From Ruegeria sp. R14_0 (lineage in GTDB: Bacteria; Pseudomonadota; Alphaproteobacteria; Rhodobacterales; Rhodobacteraceae): a stretch of 64,000 nt of DNA. The notes beneath the pieces are model-generated. The model worked only from the letters and a program-made list of their open reading frames with translations, was not told the origin of the DNA and did no database searches. The stretch spans positions 186,001 to 250,000 of the forward strand of contig NZ_JAGHRC010000002.1 of NCBI RefSeq assembly GCF_017743975.1, read 5' to 3'. Below, one piece after another: positions 18,060 to 26,380 of the stretch. The translations under genes were made by a program, and so were the position numbers. The stretch's first letter is position 1; each line of letters starts with the position of its first letter.

Positions 18060-18653
18060 ATGCAGCGCCGTATCCAATTCTGGTTCGAATTCGCGTCGAC
18101 CTATTCCTATCTCAGCGCCATGCGAATCGAAGAGGCGGCGGCGCAGCACAATGTCGCCGTGGAGTGGCACCCTTTCCTTTTGGGTCCCATTTTCGCAGCA
18201 CAAGGCTGGGACAACTCACCCTTCAATATCTACCCGGCCAAGGGGCGCTATATGTGGCGCGATATGGAGCGTTTGGCGGCCCAGCGCGGCCTGACATTTA
18301 GTCGGCCCGAGTTGTTCCCACAAAACGGCCTGAAGGCCGCGCGGTTGACCCTCGCGATACAGGGTCAGGCCCAGAAAGGCCGTTTTGTGCGCGCTGTTTA
18401 CTCGGCCGAGTTTGCTGATGGTCGCAATGTCTCAGAGGAATCGGTGCTTGCAGATTGCCTGATGGCTGCGGAATTGCCAGCAAACCTGATGGACAAAACC
18501 AAAGACCCCGAGATCAAGGCGGCCCTGATAGAGCAAACAAAAACCGCACAAGCCAGGGGCCTGTTCGGCGCGCCCAGTTTTCTGGTTGGGAATGAACTGT
18601 TTTGGGGTGATGATCGCTTGGATGATGCACTAAGGCTGGCCGCCGGTATTTAG
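18060..18653 (+). CDS. 2-Hydroxychromene-2-carboxylate isomerase family (DsbA-fold) protein
   Basis: A 197-residue protein of the HCCA isomerase/GST-kappa family with a thioredoxin (DsbA) fold. The glutathione-site segment FWFEFASTYSYLSAMRIE (residues 6-23) has Ser in place of the DsbA cysteines, and GLFGAPSFLVGNELFWGDDRLD near the C-terminus is the conserved cis-Pro and substrate loop. The ATG at 18060 was chosen because family homology starts there. Some members isomerise aromatic breakdown intermediates; here no catabolic genes are near, so the substrate is unknown. Confidence 0.87.
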   Translation: MQRRIQFWFEFASTYSYLSAMRIEEAAAQHNVAVEWHPFLLGPIFAAQGWDNSPFNIYPAKGRYMWRDMERLAAQRGLTFSRPELFPQNGLKAARLTLAIQGQAQKGRFVRAVYSAEFADGRNVSEESVLADCLMAAELPANLMDKTKDPEIKAALIEQTKTAQARGLFGAPSFLVGNELFWGDDRLDDALRLAAGI

Positions 18654-18722
18654 AATCGTTCCAAATCTTGACTTATCCGGCGCGGACCCGCATATCAGAA
18701 ACAACTGAAACGGAGCCGTGAC

Positions 18723-19286
18723 ATGTTCATCCAGACCGAATCCACGCCGAACCCCGCAACTTTGAAATTCCTGCCCGGCCAGACCGTGCTGGAAGCGGGC
18801 ACTGCAGATTTCCCGTCGGCGGAAGCCGGTGAAAAATCTCCTTTGGCCAAACGGATTTTCGGGGTCAACGGTGTGACCGGCGTGTTCCTTGGCAATGACT
18901 TTGTAACCGTCACCAAATCGGACGACATTCAGTGGGATCACATCAAGCCCGCCATCCTTGGTGCGGTGATGGAGCACTACCAATCCGGCCAGCCGGCCAT
19001 CGGTGCGGACGCAACGCCGGCTTCGGGCCATGCCGAGCATACGGGTGAGGATGCAGAAGTCGTCAACCAGATCAAAGACTTGCTGGACAGCCGCGTGCGT
19101 CCTGCGGTCGCGCAGGACGGTGGTGACATCACCTTCCACGGCTTTGACCGGGGCGTCGTCTACCTGCACATGCAGGGGGCTTGCGCCGGGTGCCCGTCTT
19201 CGACCCTGACGCTGAAGATGGGGATCGAGAACCTGCTGCGCCACTATATCCCCGAAGTGACCGAGGTTCGCCCCGTTGCCGTCTGA
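18723..19286 (+). CDS. nfu: NifU-like iron-sulfur cluster carrier
   Basis: Carries and delivers Fe-S clusters to apoproteins. The 187-residue protein has the Nfu N-terminal domain (MFIQTESTPNPATLKFLPG) and a C-terminal NifU domain with the cluster-binding CAGC near residues 153-156. It ends inside the start of tsaB (11-base overlap), forming an operon with tsaB and rimI. Clients in this window could include SdhB and other Fe-S enzymes (inference). Confidence 0.94.
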   Translation: MFIQTESTPNPATLKFLPGQTVLEAGTADFPSAEAGEKSPLAKRIFGVNGVTGVFLGNDFVTVTKSDDIQWDHIKPAILGAVMEHYQSGQPAIGADATPASGHAEHTGEDAEVVNQIKDLLDSRVRPAVAQDGGDITFHGFDRGVVYLHMQGACAGCPSSTLTLKMGIENLLRHYIPEVTEVRPVAV

Positions 19287-19863
19287 CCAGATCATTCTGG
19301 CATTTGATACATCGGCCGCGCACTGCGCGGCCGCTTTGTTGCGGGGTGATCAAATCGTGGCCTCTCGCGTCGACCCCATGACACGCGGTCAGGCCGAGCG
19401 CCTTATGCCGCTGCTCGAAGAGGTTCTGGCCGAGGCCGGTTGCACATGGAAAGACCTGACCGCAATCGGCGTTGGCGTCGGGCCCGGAAACTTCACTGGC
19501 ATTCGTATCTCGGTCTCCGCCGCGCGAGGTTTGGCCCTGGGCCTTGGGATACCCGCCGTAGGAGTATCGGGATTCGAGGCTTTGGCCGAGATATCATCCG
19601 ACGCCCTGCCCGCTATTCGGGCGCCGCGTGAACAGGTTTACGTTGCTGTACCCAACAAAGGCCCGGTGCTGATGGCGCAAACCGAAGCAGAATCACTCGG
19701 CCCCCTGATCATGAATGACGAGCCGGACGCTCAGGTCCACGCCATTGCACGGATTGCCGGAGTGAAATGGCAGACCACGACCGTGCCGCCGGCCCCCCTA
19801 TACGTGCGGCCTGCAGATGCGGCACCGTCCAAAGACACTCCTCCGGTTCTGCTGGACGGATGA
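19276..19863 (+). CDS. tsaB: tRNA threonylcarbamoyladenosine biosynthesis protein TsaB
   Basis: Partner of TsaD/TsaE in making the t6A modification at position 37 of ANN-decoding tRNAs. The 195-residue protein has the ASKHA fold start ILAFDTSAAHCAAALL and the family block GVGPGNFTGIRISVSAARGLALGLGIP. It starts at a TTG (19276) within nfu and its stop overlaps the ATG of rimI, indicating tight coupling. Confidence 0.93.
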   Translation: MPSDQIILAFDTSAAHCAAALLRGDQIVASRVDPMTRGQAERLMPLLEEVLAEAGCTWKDLTAIGVGVGPGNFTGIRISVSAARGLALGLGIPAVGVSGFEALAEISSDALPAIRAPREQVYVAVPNKGPVLMAQTEAESLGPLIMNDEPDAQVHAIARIAGVKWQTTTVPPAPLYVRPADAAPSKDTPPVLLDG

Positions 19864-20273
19864 CCCCGGAAGAACTGTCCAAAACACACGGCGCGGCCTT
19901 TACCCAGTCGCGCCCCTGGACAGCAGATGAATTCGCGGATCTGCTGGCCAATCGGTTCACTCATGTTGTTGGAAATGCTCAATCATTTGCACTGTTCCAA
20001 GTGGTTTCTGATGAGGCGGAGCTGTTGACAATTGCCACCCACCCGACGCTGCAACGCCAAGGCATGGCCCGCGCACGGATGCAAGAATGGCATGCGCAAG
20101 CCACAGCGTTAGGGGCCACCCGTGCGATTCTGGACGTTGCGGCAGACAACCTGCCCGCGATCGCTTTGTACGACCTCTTTGGGTATCGCCGCTGCGGGCT
20201 GCGAAAAGGATACTATCCGCGCGAGAACAATCAAAAAATCGATGCGATCGTGATGGATTTTTGGCTTCAGTAA
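19860..20273 (+). CDS. rimI: GNAT N-acetyltransferase, RimI-like
   Basis: A 137-residue GNAT acetyltransferase. The acetyl-CoA loop is represented by ATHPTLQRQGMARARMQEW near residues 58-76, followed by VAADNLPAIALYDLFGYRRCGLRKGYY, typical of RimI, which acetylates ribosomal protein S18. The ATG at 19860 overlaps the tsaB stop; tsaB-rimI linkage is common and supports the assignment. Confidence 0.88.
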   Translation: MTPEELSKTHGAAFTQSRPWTADEFADLLANRFTHVVGNAQSFALFQVVSDEAELLTIATHPTLQRQGMARARMQEWHAQATALGATRAILDVAADNLPAIALYDLFGYRRCGLRKGYYPRENNQKIDAIVMDFWLQ

Positions 20274-20294
20274 GCCGTCACACTGCATTTTTTC

Positions 20295-20322
20295 GACCAA
20301 TTGGTCAAAAATCAGTTGACCA
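20295..20322. promoter_or_regulatory. Candidate operator upstream of the nucleoside transporter genes
   Basis: A perfect 12-bp palindrome GACCAATTGGTC lies at 20295-20306 with T- and A-rich flanks. A further TGACCA at 20317-20322 forms a second inverted pair with the TGGTCA at 20302-20307. It is located about 110-140 bases upstream of the ATG at 20433. The arrangement resembles a binding site for a dimeric repressor; the protein is unknown. Confidence 0.45.
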
Positions 20323-20432
20323 CGGCGGTTGCAAACGGCCTTAATTCCCGCCATCACAACAGTTATGCTCGCTCACAGTGGGTGAACGGGGCTATCTTGG
20401 CCCCGACCGACAATAACCAACGGGAGTAACAA

Positions 20433-21431
20433 ATGACCCTGATGAAATCTTTGATGGGCGCTGCCGCCGCTGTTGCACTGACCGCAGGCGCAGCCTTGGC
20501 CGAACCGGCCCTGATCTTTGACCTTGGCGGCAAGTTTGACAAATCGTTCAACGAAGCAGCCCATAACGGCGCGCAGCGTTGGGCCAATGAGACCGGCGGC
20601 ACTTATCGTGAGATCGAGCTTCAGTCCGAAGCACAGCGCGAACAGGCGCTGCGCCGCTTTGCCGAAGCCGGTGCCAACCCGATCATCACCATGGGCTTTG
20701 CCATGGCTGATCCGCTGTCCGCCGTTGCTGGAGACTATCCCGACACCAAGTTCGTTGCGGTTGACGTGAACTGGCTGGACGCTCCGAATATCCGTCAGGT
20801 CAGCTTTGCCGAGCATGAAGGCTCGTACCTGGTCGGCATGATGGCCGCCATGGCATCCGAGTCGGGCACCGTTGGCTTTATCGGTGGTATGGACATCCCG
20901 CTGATCCGTCACTTTGGCTGCGGCTACGCGCAAGGCGCCAAGGCCGTGAACCCGGACATCAACATTGTTGCCAACATGACCGGTACAACTCCGGCGGCCT
21001 GGAACGACCCGGTGAAGGGTTCCGAGTTGACCAAGGCGCAGATCAGCCAGGGCGCTGACGTGATCTATGCAGCCGCGGGCGGTACCGGTGTTGGCGTCCT
21101 GCAAACCGCAGCCGACGAAGGCATCCTGTCGATCGGCGTGGACAGCAACCAGAACCACCTGCACCCGGGCAAGGTTCTGACATCGATGCTGAAGCGTGTT
21201 GACGTTGCCGTCTATGACGCAATGACAGCGGGCACAGATCTGGAAACCGGCAAGTTCGCAATGGGTCTGGCCGAAGAAGGTGTTGGCGTTGCAATCGATG
21301 ACAACAACCGGGAACTGGTTGACGCACAGATGGCTGACGCGGTCGAAGCCGCGCGTCGTGGCATCATCGACGGCAACATCTCGGTCGTCAGCTACTACGA
21401 GAACGACAGCTGCCCGGCACTGCAGTTCTGA
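20433..21431 (+). CDS. BMP-family ABC transporter substrate-binding protein (nucleoside-type)
   Basis: A 332-residue periplasmic binding protein of the basic membrane protein (BMP/Med) family, whose characterised members bind purine nucleosides. A signal peptide of about 22 residues ends at ALA. The mature part begins EPALIFDLGGKFDKSFNEAAHNGAQRW, the typical BMP motif, with GFIGGMDIPLIRHFGCGYAQGA later. It heads a cluster with one ATPase and two permeases in the same direction. An intercistronic stem-loop (21442-21461) follows, consistent with higher expression of the binding protein. deoD at 36641 could process imported purine nucleosides (inference). Confidence 0.92.
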   Translation: MTLMKSLMGAAAAVALTAGAALAEPALIFDLGGKFDKSFNEAAHNGAQRWANETGGTYREIELQSEAQREQALRRFAEAGANPIITMGFAMADPLSAVAGDYPDTKFVAVDVNWLDAPNIRQVSFAEHEGSYLVGMMAAMASESGTVGFIGGMDIPLIRHFGCGYAQGAKAVNPDINIVANMTGTTPAAWNDPVKGSELTKAQISQGADVIYAAAGGTGVGVLQTAADEGILSIGVDSNQNHLHPGKVLTSMLKRVDVAVYDAMTAGTDLETGKFAMGLAEEGVGVAIDDNNRELVDAQMADAVEAARRGIIDGNISVVSYYENDSCPALQF

Positions 21432-21441
21432 TAACGCGCGG

Positions 21442-21461
21442 GGCGGGGGTAGACCTCCGCC
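21442..21461 (+). terminator. Intercistronic stem-loop after the binding-protein gene
   Basis: GGCGGGGG (21442-21449) pairs with CCTCCGCC (21454-21461) across the four-base loop TAGA, with one G-T pair. There is no T-run, so it is more likely an mRNA-stabilising or partially attenuating element than a full terminator. Confidence 0.5.
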
Positions 21462-21516
21462 TCGCTTCCACTCTGCCGCGTGTGCACCGCGGCCTTTCGG
21501 CAATTGAGGGCAAGAC

Positions 21517-23046
21517 ATGACCGTCCCCGCCATTGAGCTCAAAGGGATTTCCAAAGCCTTTGGGCCGGTTCAGGCCAACAAAGACATTTCCATCAGCGTC
21601 GCCCCCGGCACGATCCACGGGATCATCGGTGAAAACGGTGCGGGCAAATCCACGCTGATGAGCATTCTCTACGGCTTTTACAAAGCCGACAAAGGCGAAA
21701 TCTGGATTAACGGCGACAAGACCGACATCCCTGACAGTCAGGCGGCAATTGCTGCGGGCATCGGGATGGTTTTTCAGCATTTCAAACTGGTCGAGAATTT
21801 CACCGTTCTGGAAAACATCGTTCTGGGCGCCGAAGATGGGGGGCTGCTGGCTCCGTCCTTGTCCAAGGCCCGGAAAGAGCTGAAAGATCTGGAAGAAGAA
21901 TACGAACTGTTCGTCGACCCCGACAAACGCATTGACGAGATCGGCGTTGGGATGCAGCAACGGGTCGAGATTCTGAAGGCGCTGTATCGCAAGGCCGAGA
22001 TTCTGATCCTCGACGAACCCACCGGTGTTCTGACCCCGGCCGAAGCCGATCAGCTGTTCCGCATTCTGGACCGCCTGCGGGCCGAAGGGAAAACAATCAT
22101 CGTGATCACGCACAAGCTGCGTGAAATCATGGAAAACACCGATACCGTTTCGGTCATGCGGCGCGGGCAGATGACTGCCACCGTCAAAACCGCCGACACG
22201 AGCCCCGAGGAATTGGCCGAGCTGATGGTGGGCCGAAAGGTTCTTCTGCAGGTCGATAAGGTGCCCGCACAGCCTGGCAAACCTATCCTTGAGGTCGAGA
22301 ACCTGCGTGTCTTTGATTCGGCTGGGGTCGAGCGTGTCAAAGGCATCGACCTGACCGTATGCGCCGGCGAAATCGTCGGCATCGCTGGTGTTGCTGGCAA
22401 CGGTCAGTCGGAACTTTTGGAAGTTCTGGGCGGTATGCGTCCGGGTGAGGGCTCGATCAAGCTGAACGGCGCGCCCCTGGCGCTGAGCGGCGCGGGGTCG
22501 GACGGGCAGGCCCGCCGCGCGCAGCACATCGCGCACGTGCCCGAGGACCGTCAGCGCGAAGGTCTGATTATGGACTTTCACGCCTGGGAAAATGTCGCCT
22601 TCGGCTATCACCGGGATCCGGCCTACAAGCGCGGGATCTTCATGGACAACGCGGCCCTGCGTGCCGATACCGAAGCCAAAATCGAGAAGTTCGATGTCCG
22701 TCCCCCCAATGCCTGGCTTTCCGCCAAAAGCTTTTCGGGCGGCAACCAACAGAAAATCGTCGTCGCGCGCGAGATCGAGCGTAACCCCGACCTGTTGCTG
22801 GTGGGACAACCGACCCGCGGTGTGGATATCGGCGCGATCGAGTTCATTCACAAACAAATCGTTGCTCTGCGTGATCAGGGCAAGGCGATCCTGCTGGTCT
22901 CGGTCGAGTTGGAAGAGATCTTCTCGCTCTCTGACCGGATCGCGGTGATGTTTGATGGTCATATCATGGGTGAGCGTCTGCCCCATGAAACAGATGAAAA
23001 AGAACTGGGCCTGCTGATGGCCGGTGTTGCGGGAGAGGCCGCGTAA
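21517..23046 (+). CDS. Nucleoside ABC transporter ATP-binding protein (tandem ATPase)
   Basis: A 509-residue protein with two ABC modules in tandem, as in sugar and nucleoside importers. The first has Walker A GENGAGKST near residues 37-45 and Walker B LILDEPTGVLTP. The second half has a degenerate Walker A (GVAGNGQSE) but an intact signature (SFSGGNQQKI), which is usual for this subfamily. It lies between the BMP binding protein and the two permeases and powers import across the inner membrane. Confidence 0.93.
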   Translation: MTVPAIELKGISKAFGPVQANKDISISVAPGTIHGIIGENGAGKSTLMSILYGFYKADKGEIWINGDKTDIPDSQAAIAAGIGMVFQHFKLVENFTVLENIVLGAEDGGLLAPSLSKARKELKDLEEEYELFVDPDKRIDEIGVGMQQRVEILKALYRKAEILILDEPTGVLTPAEADQLFRILDRLRAEGKTIIVITHKLREIMENTDTVSVMRRGQMTATVKTADTSPEELAELMVGRKVLLQVDKVPAQPGKPILEVENLRVFDSAGVERVKGIDLTVCAGEIVGIAGVAGNGQSELLEVLGGMRPGEGSIKLNGAPLALSGAGSDGQARRAQHIAHVPEDRQREGLIMDFHAWENVAFGYHRDPAYKRGIFMDNAALRADTEAKIEKFDVRPPNAWLSAKSFSGGNQQKIVVAREIERNPDLLLVGQPTRGVDIGAIEFIHKQIVALRDQGKAILLVSVELEEIFSLSDRIAVMFDGHIMGERLPHETDEKELGLLMAGVAGEAA

Positions 23047-23047
23047 C

Positions 23048-24142
23048 ATGGATAAAATGCCCAAATGGGCCGATGTCGTTCTGATCCCGGTGATCAGTCT
23101 GATACTGGCCGCTATTCTTTCCGCGCTGGTGATCCTTGCCATCGGTGAAAACCCGGTTGAGGCCGTGAACCTGATGGTCACGGGCGCGCTGGGGTCGACC
23201 TATGGCTGGGGCTATACGCTGTACTATGCAACCAACTTCATGTTCACCGGTCTGGCGGTGGCCGTGGCCTTTCACGCCCGCCTGTTCAACATCGGCGGCG
23301 AAGGTCAGGCGATGCTGGGTGGGCTTGGCGTCGCGATGGTCTGCCTTTACATAGACTGGCCGCATTGGAGCATTGCCCTGCTGGCCGCAGGGCTGGGGGC
23401 CGCTTTGTTTGGTGCCGCATGGGCTGCGATTCCGGCCTATTTGCAGGCCAAACGCGGCAGCCACATCGTCATCACGACGATCATGTTCAACTTTATCGCC
23501 GCCGCCTTCCTGAACTATATGCTGGTCAACGTGATGCGCCCGCAGGGCTCGCAAGACCCGGCGACGGCGCGGTTCCCGGAAGCCGTTCACCTGCCTACCT
23601 TCCAGTCGATGTTCTCGACCGCAGAAAACGTGATGTTCCGCGGCGCGCCTGCGAATATCTCGTTCTTCGTGGCGCTTCTGGCCTGCGTGGTTGTCTGGGC
23701 GCTGATCTGGCGGACGCGGCTGGGTTATGAAATTCGCGCATATGGCCATTCTGAAACCGGTGCCGTTTATGCCGGGATTTCCCCGGTGCGGATCACCATT
23801 GTCGCAATGCTGATCTCGGGTGCTCTGGCCGGGCTGATGGCCATCAACAACGTGATGGGTGAAGCGGAACGTCTGGTTCTGAACTCGACCGAGGGCGCAG
23901 GCTTCATCGGGATTGCCGTGGCACTTATGGGCCGGTCGCATCCGTTCGGGGTTTTCCTCGCCGCGATCCTGTTTGGCTTTCTCTACCAAGGTGGTGCAGA
24001 GCTGGCGCTGTGGACTTCGATCCCGCGTGAGCTGATCGTCGTCATTCAAGCGCTGGTCATTCTGTTCACAGGGGCGCTGGACAACATGGTTCGGATGCCG
24101 CTTGAAAAGCTGTTCCTGGCTATGCGGAAAGGGGCCGAGTGA
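23048..24142 (+). CDS. Nucleoside ABC transporter permease, first subunit
   Basis: A 364-residue membrane protein of the BPD_transp_2 family with about eight to ten hydrophobic segments and the conserved NIGGEGQAMLGGLGVA motif near residue 84. The ATG at 23048 (just after the ATPase stop) is preferred over an upstream in-frame GTG/TTG that would extend into the ATPase. The next permease overlaps its stop codon. Confidence 0.92.
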   Translation: MDKMPKWADVVLIPVISLILAAILSALVILAIGENPVEAVNLMVTGALGSTYGWGYTLYYATNFMFTGLAVAVAFHARLFNIGGEGQAMLGGLGVAMVCLYIDWPHWSIALLAAGLGAALFGAAWAAIPAYLQAKRGSHIVITTIMFNFIAAAFLNYMLVNVMRPQGSQDPATARFPEAVHLPTFQSMFSTAENVMFRGAPANISFFVALLACVVVWALIWRTRLGYEIRAYGHSETGAVYAGISPVRITIVAMLISGALAGLMAINNVMGEAERLVLNSTEGAGFIGIAVALMGRSHPFGVFLAAILFGFLYQGGAELALWTSIPRELIVVIQALVILFTGALDNMVRMPLEKLFLAMRKGAE

Positions 24143-25110
24143 TGGAGTTCTTTGTAACACTGATCCAGGTCCTCGATTCGACCATCCGTCTGGCAACCCC
24201 TCTGCTGCTGGCCTGCTTGGCGGGTCTTTACTCGGAACGCGCCGGTATTTTCGACATCGGTCTGGAAGGCAAGATGTTGATCGCGGCCTTCTTCTCGGCG
24301 GCGGTCGCGGCCGTGACGGGGTCAGTTTGGCTGGGCTTGCTGGCCGGTATAGGCGCATCGCTGGTTCTGTCAGCGCTGCACGGGGTTGCTTCAATCACCT
24401 TTCGGGGCAATCAGCTGATCTCGGGCGTTGCCATCAACTTTTTGGCCTCGGGGCTGACCGTTTTGATTGCCCAAAGCTGGTTCCAACAAGGTGGTCGAAC
24501 GCCCTCGCTGTTCGGCGGCGGTCGGTTCGAACCGATTGAGTTTCCCTTTGCGGAAGCCATCAGCGGTGTTCCGATTATTGGACCGATCTATTCCGAGCTT
24601 TTGTCGGGCCATTCCATCCTGGTCTACATTGCCTTTCTGATGGTCCCGCTGACGTGGTGGATTCTGTTTCGCACACGCTTTGGACTGCGCCTAAGGGCCG
24701 TAGGCGAAAACCCCGCCGCCGTTGACACCGCTGGCGTGTCGGTCGTTGGTCTGCGCTTTGCCGCCGTCGCCATATGCGGTGTGCTCTGCGGGATCGCGGG
24801 CGCGTATCTGGCGACCGCGTTGCAGGCCGGGTTCGTCAAAGAGATGACCGCCGGTCGCGGATTCATCGCACTGGCCGCTCTGATCTTTGCGAAATGGCGG
24901 CCTTGGCACGCGATGTGGGCCTGTTTGTTGTTTGGTCTTTTGCAGGCCATTGCGCTGCGGTTCCAGAACATCGACTTGGGTGGTGTCGTCATTCCGGTGC
25001 AGGTCATGGACGCCCTGCCCTATATCCTGACGGTCGTCATTCTGGCCGGGTTTGTGGGCAAAGCCATCCCGCCGCGCGCGGGTGGTGAACCCTATGTGAA
25101 AGAGCGCTGA
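24142..25110 (+). CDS. Nucleoside ABC transporter permease, second subunit
   Basis: A 322-residue BPD_transp_2 family membrane protein with the paired motif IFDIGLEGKMLIAAFFSA near residue 35 and GRGFIALAALIFAKWRPW near residue 239. A GTG at 24139 is in frame, but the ATG at 24142, sharing the A of the previous TGA stop, is the more usual choice. With the preceding permease it forms the heterodimeric channel. Confidence 0.92.
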   Translation: MEFFVTLIQVLDSTIRLATPLLLACLAGLYSERAGIFDIGLEGKMLIAAFFSAAVAAVTGSVWLGLLAGIGASLVLSALHGVASITFRGNQLISGVAINFLASGLTVLIAQSWFQQGGRTPSLFGGGRFEPIEFPFAEAISGVPIIGPIYSELLSGHSILVYIAFLMVPLTWWILFRTRFGLRLRAVGENPAAVDTAGVSVVGLRFAAVAICGVLCGIAGAYLATALQAGFVKEMTAGRGFIALAALIFAKWRPWHAMWACLLFGLLQAIALRFQNIDLGGVVIPVQVMDALPYILTVVILAGFVGKAIPPRAGGEPYVKER

Positions 25111-25457
25111 TAAGTCCAGTTTCGGACTCAGTTCAGTCCTGTTCGCTGCAGGGCGGCATGCAGAGTTGATTTTGCATGCCGCAACCGTTCTAAAGGGGTA
25201 TGCAAGCGCCCCCAATTATACCACGTGACTCGGAACCGGCCCCAAACAGGCCGGCGGGATTGCATGAGCACCTTAGACTTGGGGTCTGCCGGGTTTCTCA
25301 GCCTTATCAATCTGCTGGCACCAGACCCATTGCACCAGTATTCGCCATGAGGCGCCCGGGCCTTGCCGCCGCGCGCCGCATCAATTTCACACCCCTTTCC
25401 CCCGAGGCAGCCTGCGCCACCGTTCGTGGTCCGTCAGCCCTCGTGCAGTAGCTCGAT
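25111..25457. other. Intergenic region without a recognised gene
   Basis: 347 bases between the permease and the TSUP gene. It holds a small hairpin AGTCC/GGACT at 25113-25128 just after the permease stop, a perfect 10-bp inverted repeat at 25153-25182, and a TATAAT on the minus strand near 25216. Short open frames on both strands (for example 25200-25451 on plus) lack recognisable family features. I saw no tRNA cloverleaf or known riboswitch signature. Confidence 0.5.
25153..25182. repeat. Perfect 10-bp inverted repeat (hairpin)
   Basis: GCGGCATGCA (25153-25162) and TGCATGCCGC (25173-25182) flank a 10-base spacer. No T-run follows in either direction, so a simple Rho-independent terminator is unlikely. 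It lies 42 bases after the nucleoside permease stop. Confidence 0.7.
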
Positions 25458-26378
25458 ATGCAAATTTACCTTCCTATCGCCGAAGTTTCCGTCAACGCCT
25501 TCCTGCTTTTGGGGCTTGGAGGGATGGTCGGCATTCTGTCGGGCATGTTCGGTGTCGGCGGCGGCTTTCTTATGACGCCCCTGCTGTTCTTCATCGGCAT
25601 TCCGCCCGCTGTTGCAGTTGCAACCGAGGCCAACCAGATCGTTGCGTCTTCGTTCTCAGGCGTGCTGGCGCATTTCCGACGAAAGACGGTGGACCTCAAA
25701 ATGGGAACCGTCTTGTTGATAGGGGGGTTAACGGGCGCCGCGCTCGGCGTGGTGATCTTTAACTATCTCAAGGGGCTGGGGCAGGTCGATCTGCTTGTGA
25801 CCCTGTGCTACGTCGTGTTCCTTGGCGTAGTTGGCAGCTTGATGTTCATCGAAAGTCTGAACGCACTGCGCAAGTCCAAGAAAGGCGGGTCTGCACCGCC
25901 AAAACGTCGCCAGCGGGGCTGGGTCCATGCGATGCCGTTCAAGATGCGGTTTCGGACATCGGGCCTGTATATCTCGGTCATTCCACCAGCGCTGGTGGGT
26001 CTGTTCGTTGGTATTCTGTCGGCCATCATGGGCGTCGGCGGTGGCTTCATCATGGTCCCCGCGATGATCTATTTGCTGGGAATGCCCACCAAGGTGGTTG
26101 TCGGAACCTCCCTGTTCCAGATCATCTTCGTGACCGGTTTCACCACGATGCTGCACGCAACCACGAACTATACCGTCGACGTTGTTCTGGCAGTTCTGCT
26201 GCTGGTCGGTGGCGTGATCGGGGCCCAGATCGGCACTGTGATCGGGGCGCGTATGCCCGCCGAGCAGCTGCGCGTGCTGCTGGCCGCATTGGTTCTGGTG
26301 GTCTGCGGCAAGCTGGCTCTGGACCTGTTGCTGGAACCAGCCGAGCTGTATTCGCTTGGTACTGGCGGGGGGCACTGA
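25458..26378 (+). CDS. TauE/SafE (TSUP) family permease
   Basis: A 306-residue membrane protein of the 4-toluene sulfonate/sulfite exporter family with two repeats of the signature GMFGVGGGFLMTPLLFFIG (near residue 33) and IMGVGGGFIMVPAMIYLLG (near residue 196). Such proteins move sulfite or related organosulfur anions. The next gene, two bases downstream, encodes a TIGR02186 protein often seen beside this subgroup, so the two probably work together. Confidence 0.88.
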   Translation: MQIYLPIAEVSVNAFLLLGLGGMVGILSGMFGVGGGFLMTPLLFFIGIPPAVAVATEANQIVASSFSGVLAHFRRKTVDLKMGTVLLIGGLTGAALGVVIFNYLKGLGQVDLLVTLCYVVFLGVVGSLMFIESLNALRKSKKGGSAPPKRRQRGWVHAMPFKMRFRTSGLYISVIPPALVGLFVGILSAIMGVGGGFIMVPAMIYLLGMPTKVVVGTSLFQIIFVTGFTTMLHATTNYTVDVVLAVLLLVGGVIGAQIGTVIGARMPAEQLRVLLAALVLVVCGKLALDLLLEPAELYSLGTGGGH

Positions 26379-26380
26379 TC

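Noticed and set aside
20295-20322. Same operator as the TetR sites at 59634-59700
   Set aside because: Arms are GACCA around AATT-type centre, not TGACC-GT-GGTCA; spacing and centre differ.
21388-23181. Long open frame antisense to the nucleoside ATPase
   Set aside because: Antisense shadow of a secure ABC ATPase; no motifs.
25200-25451. Possible 83-residue gene before the TSUP permease
   Set aside because: Proline/arginine-rich composition, no family likeness, no clear ribosome site; listed as part of the intergenic region.
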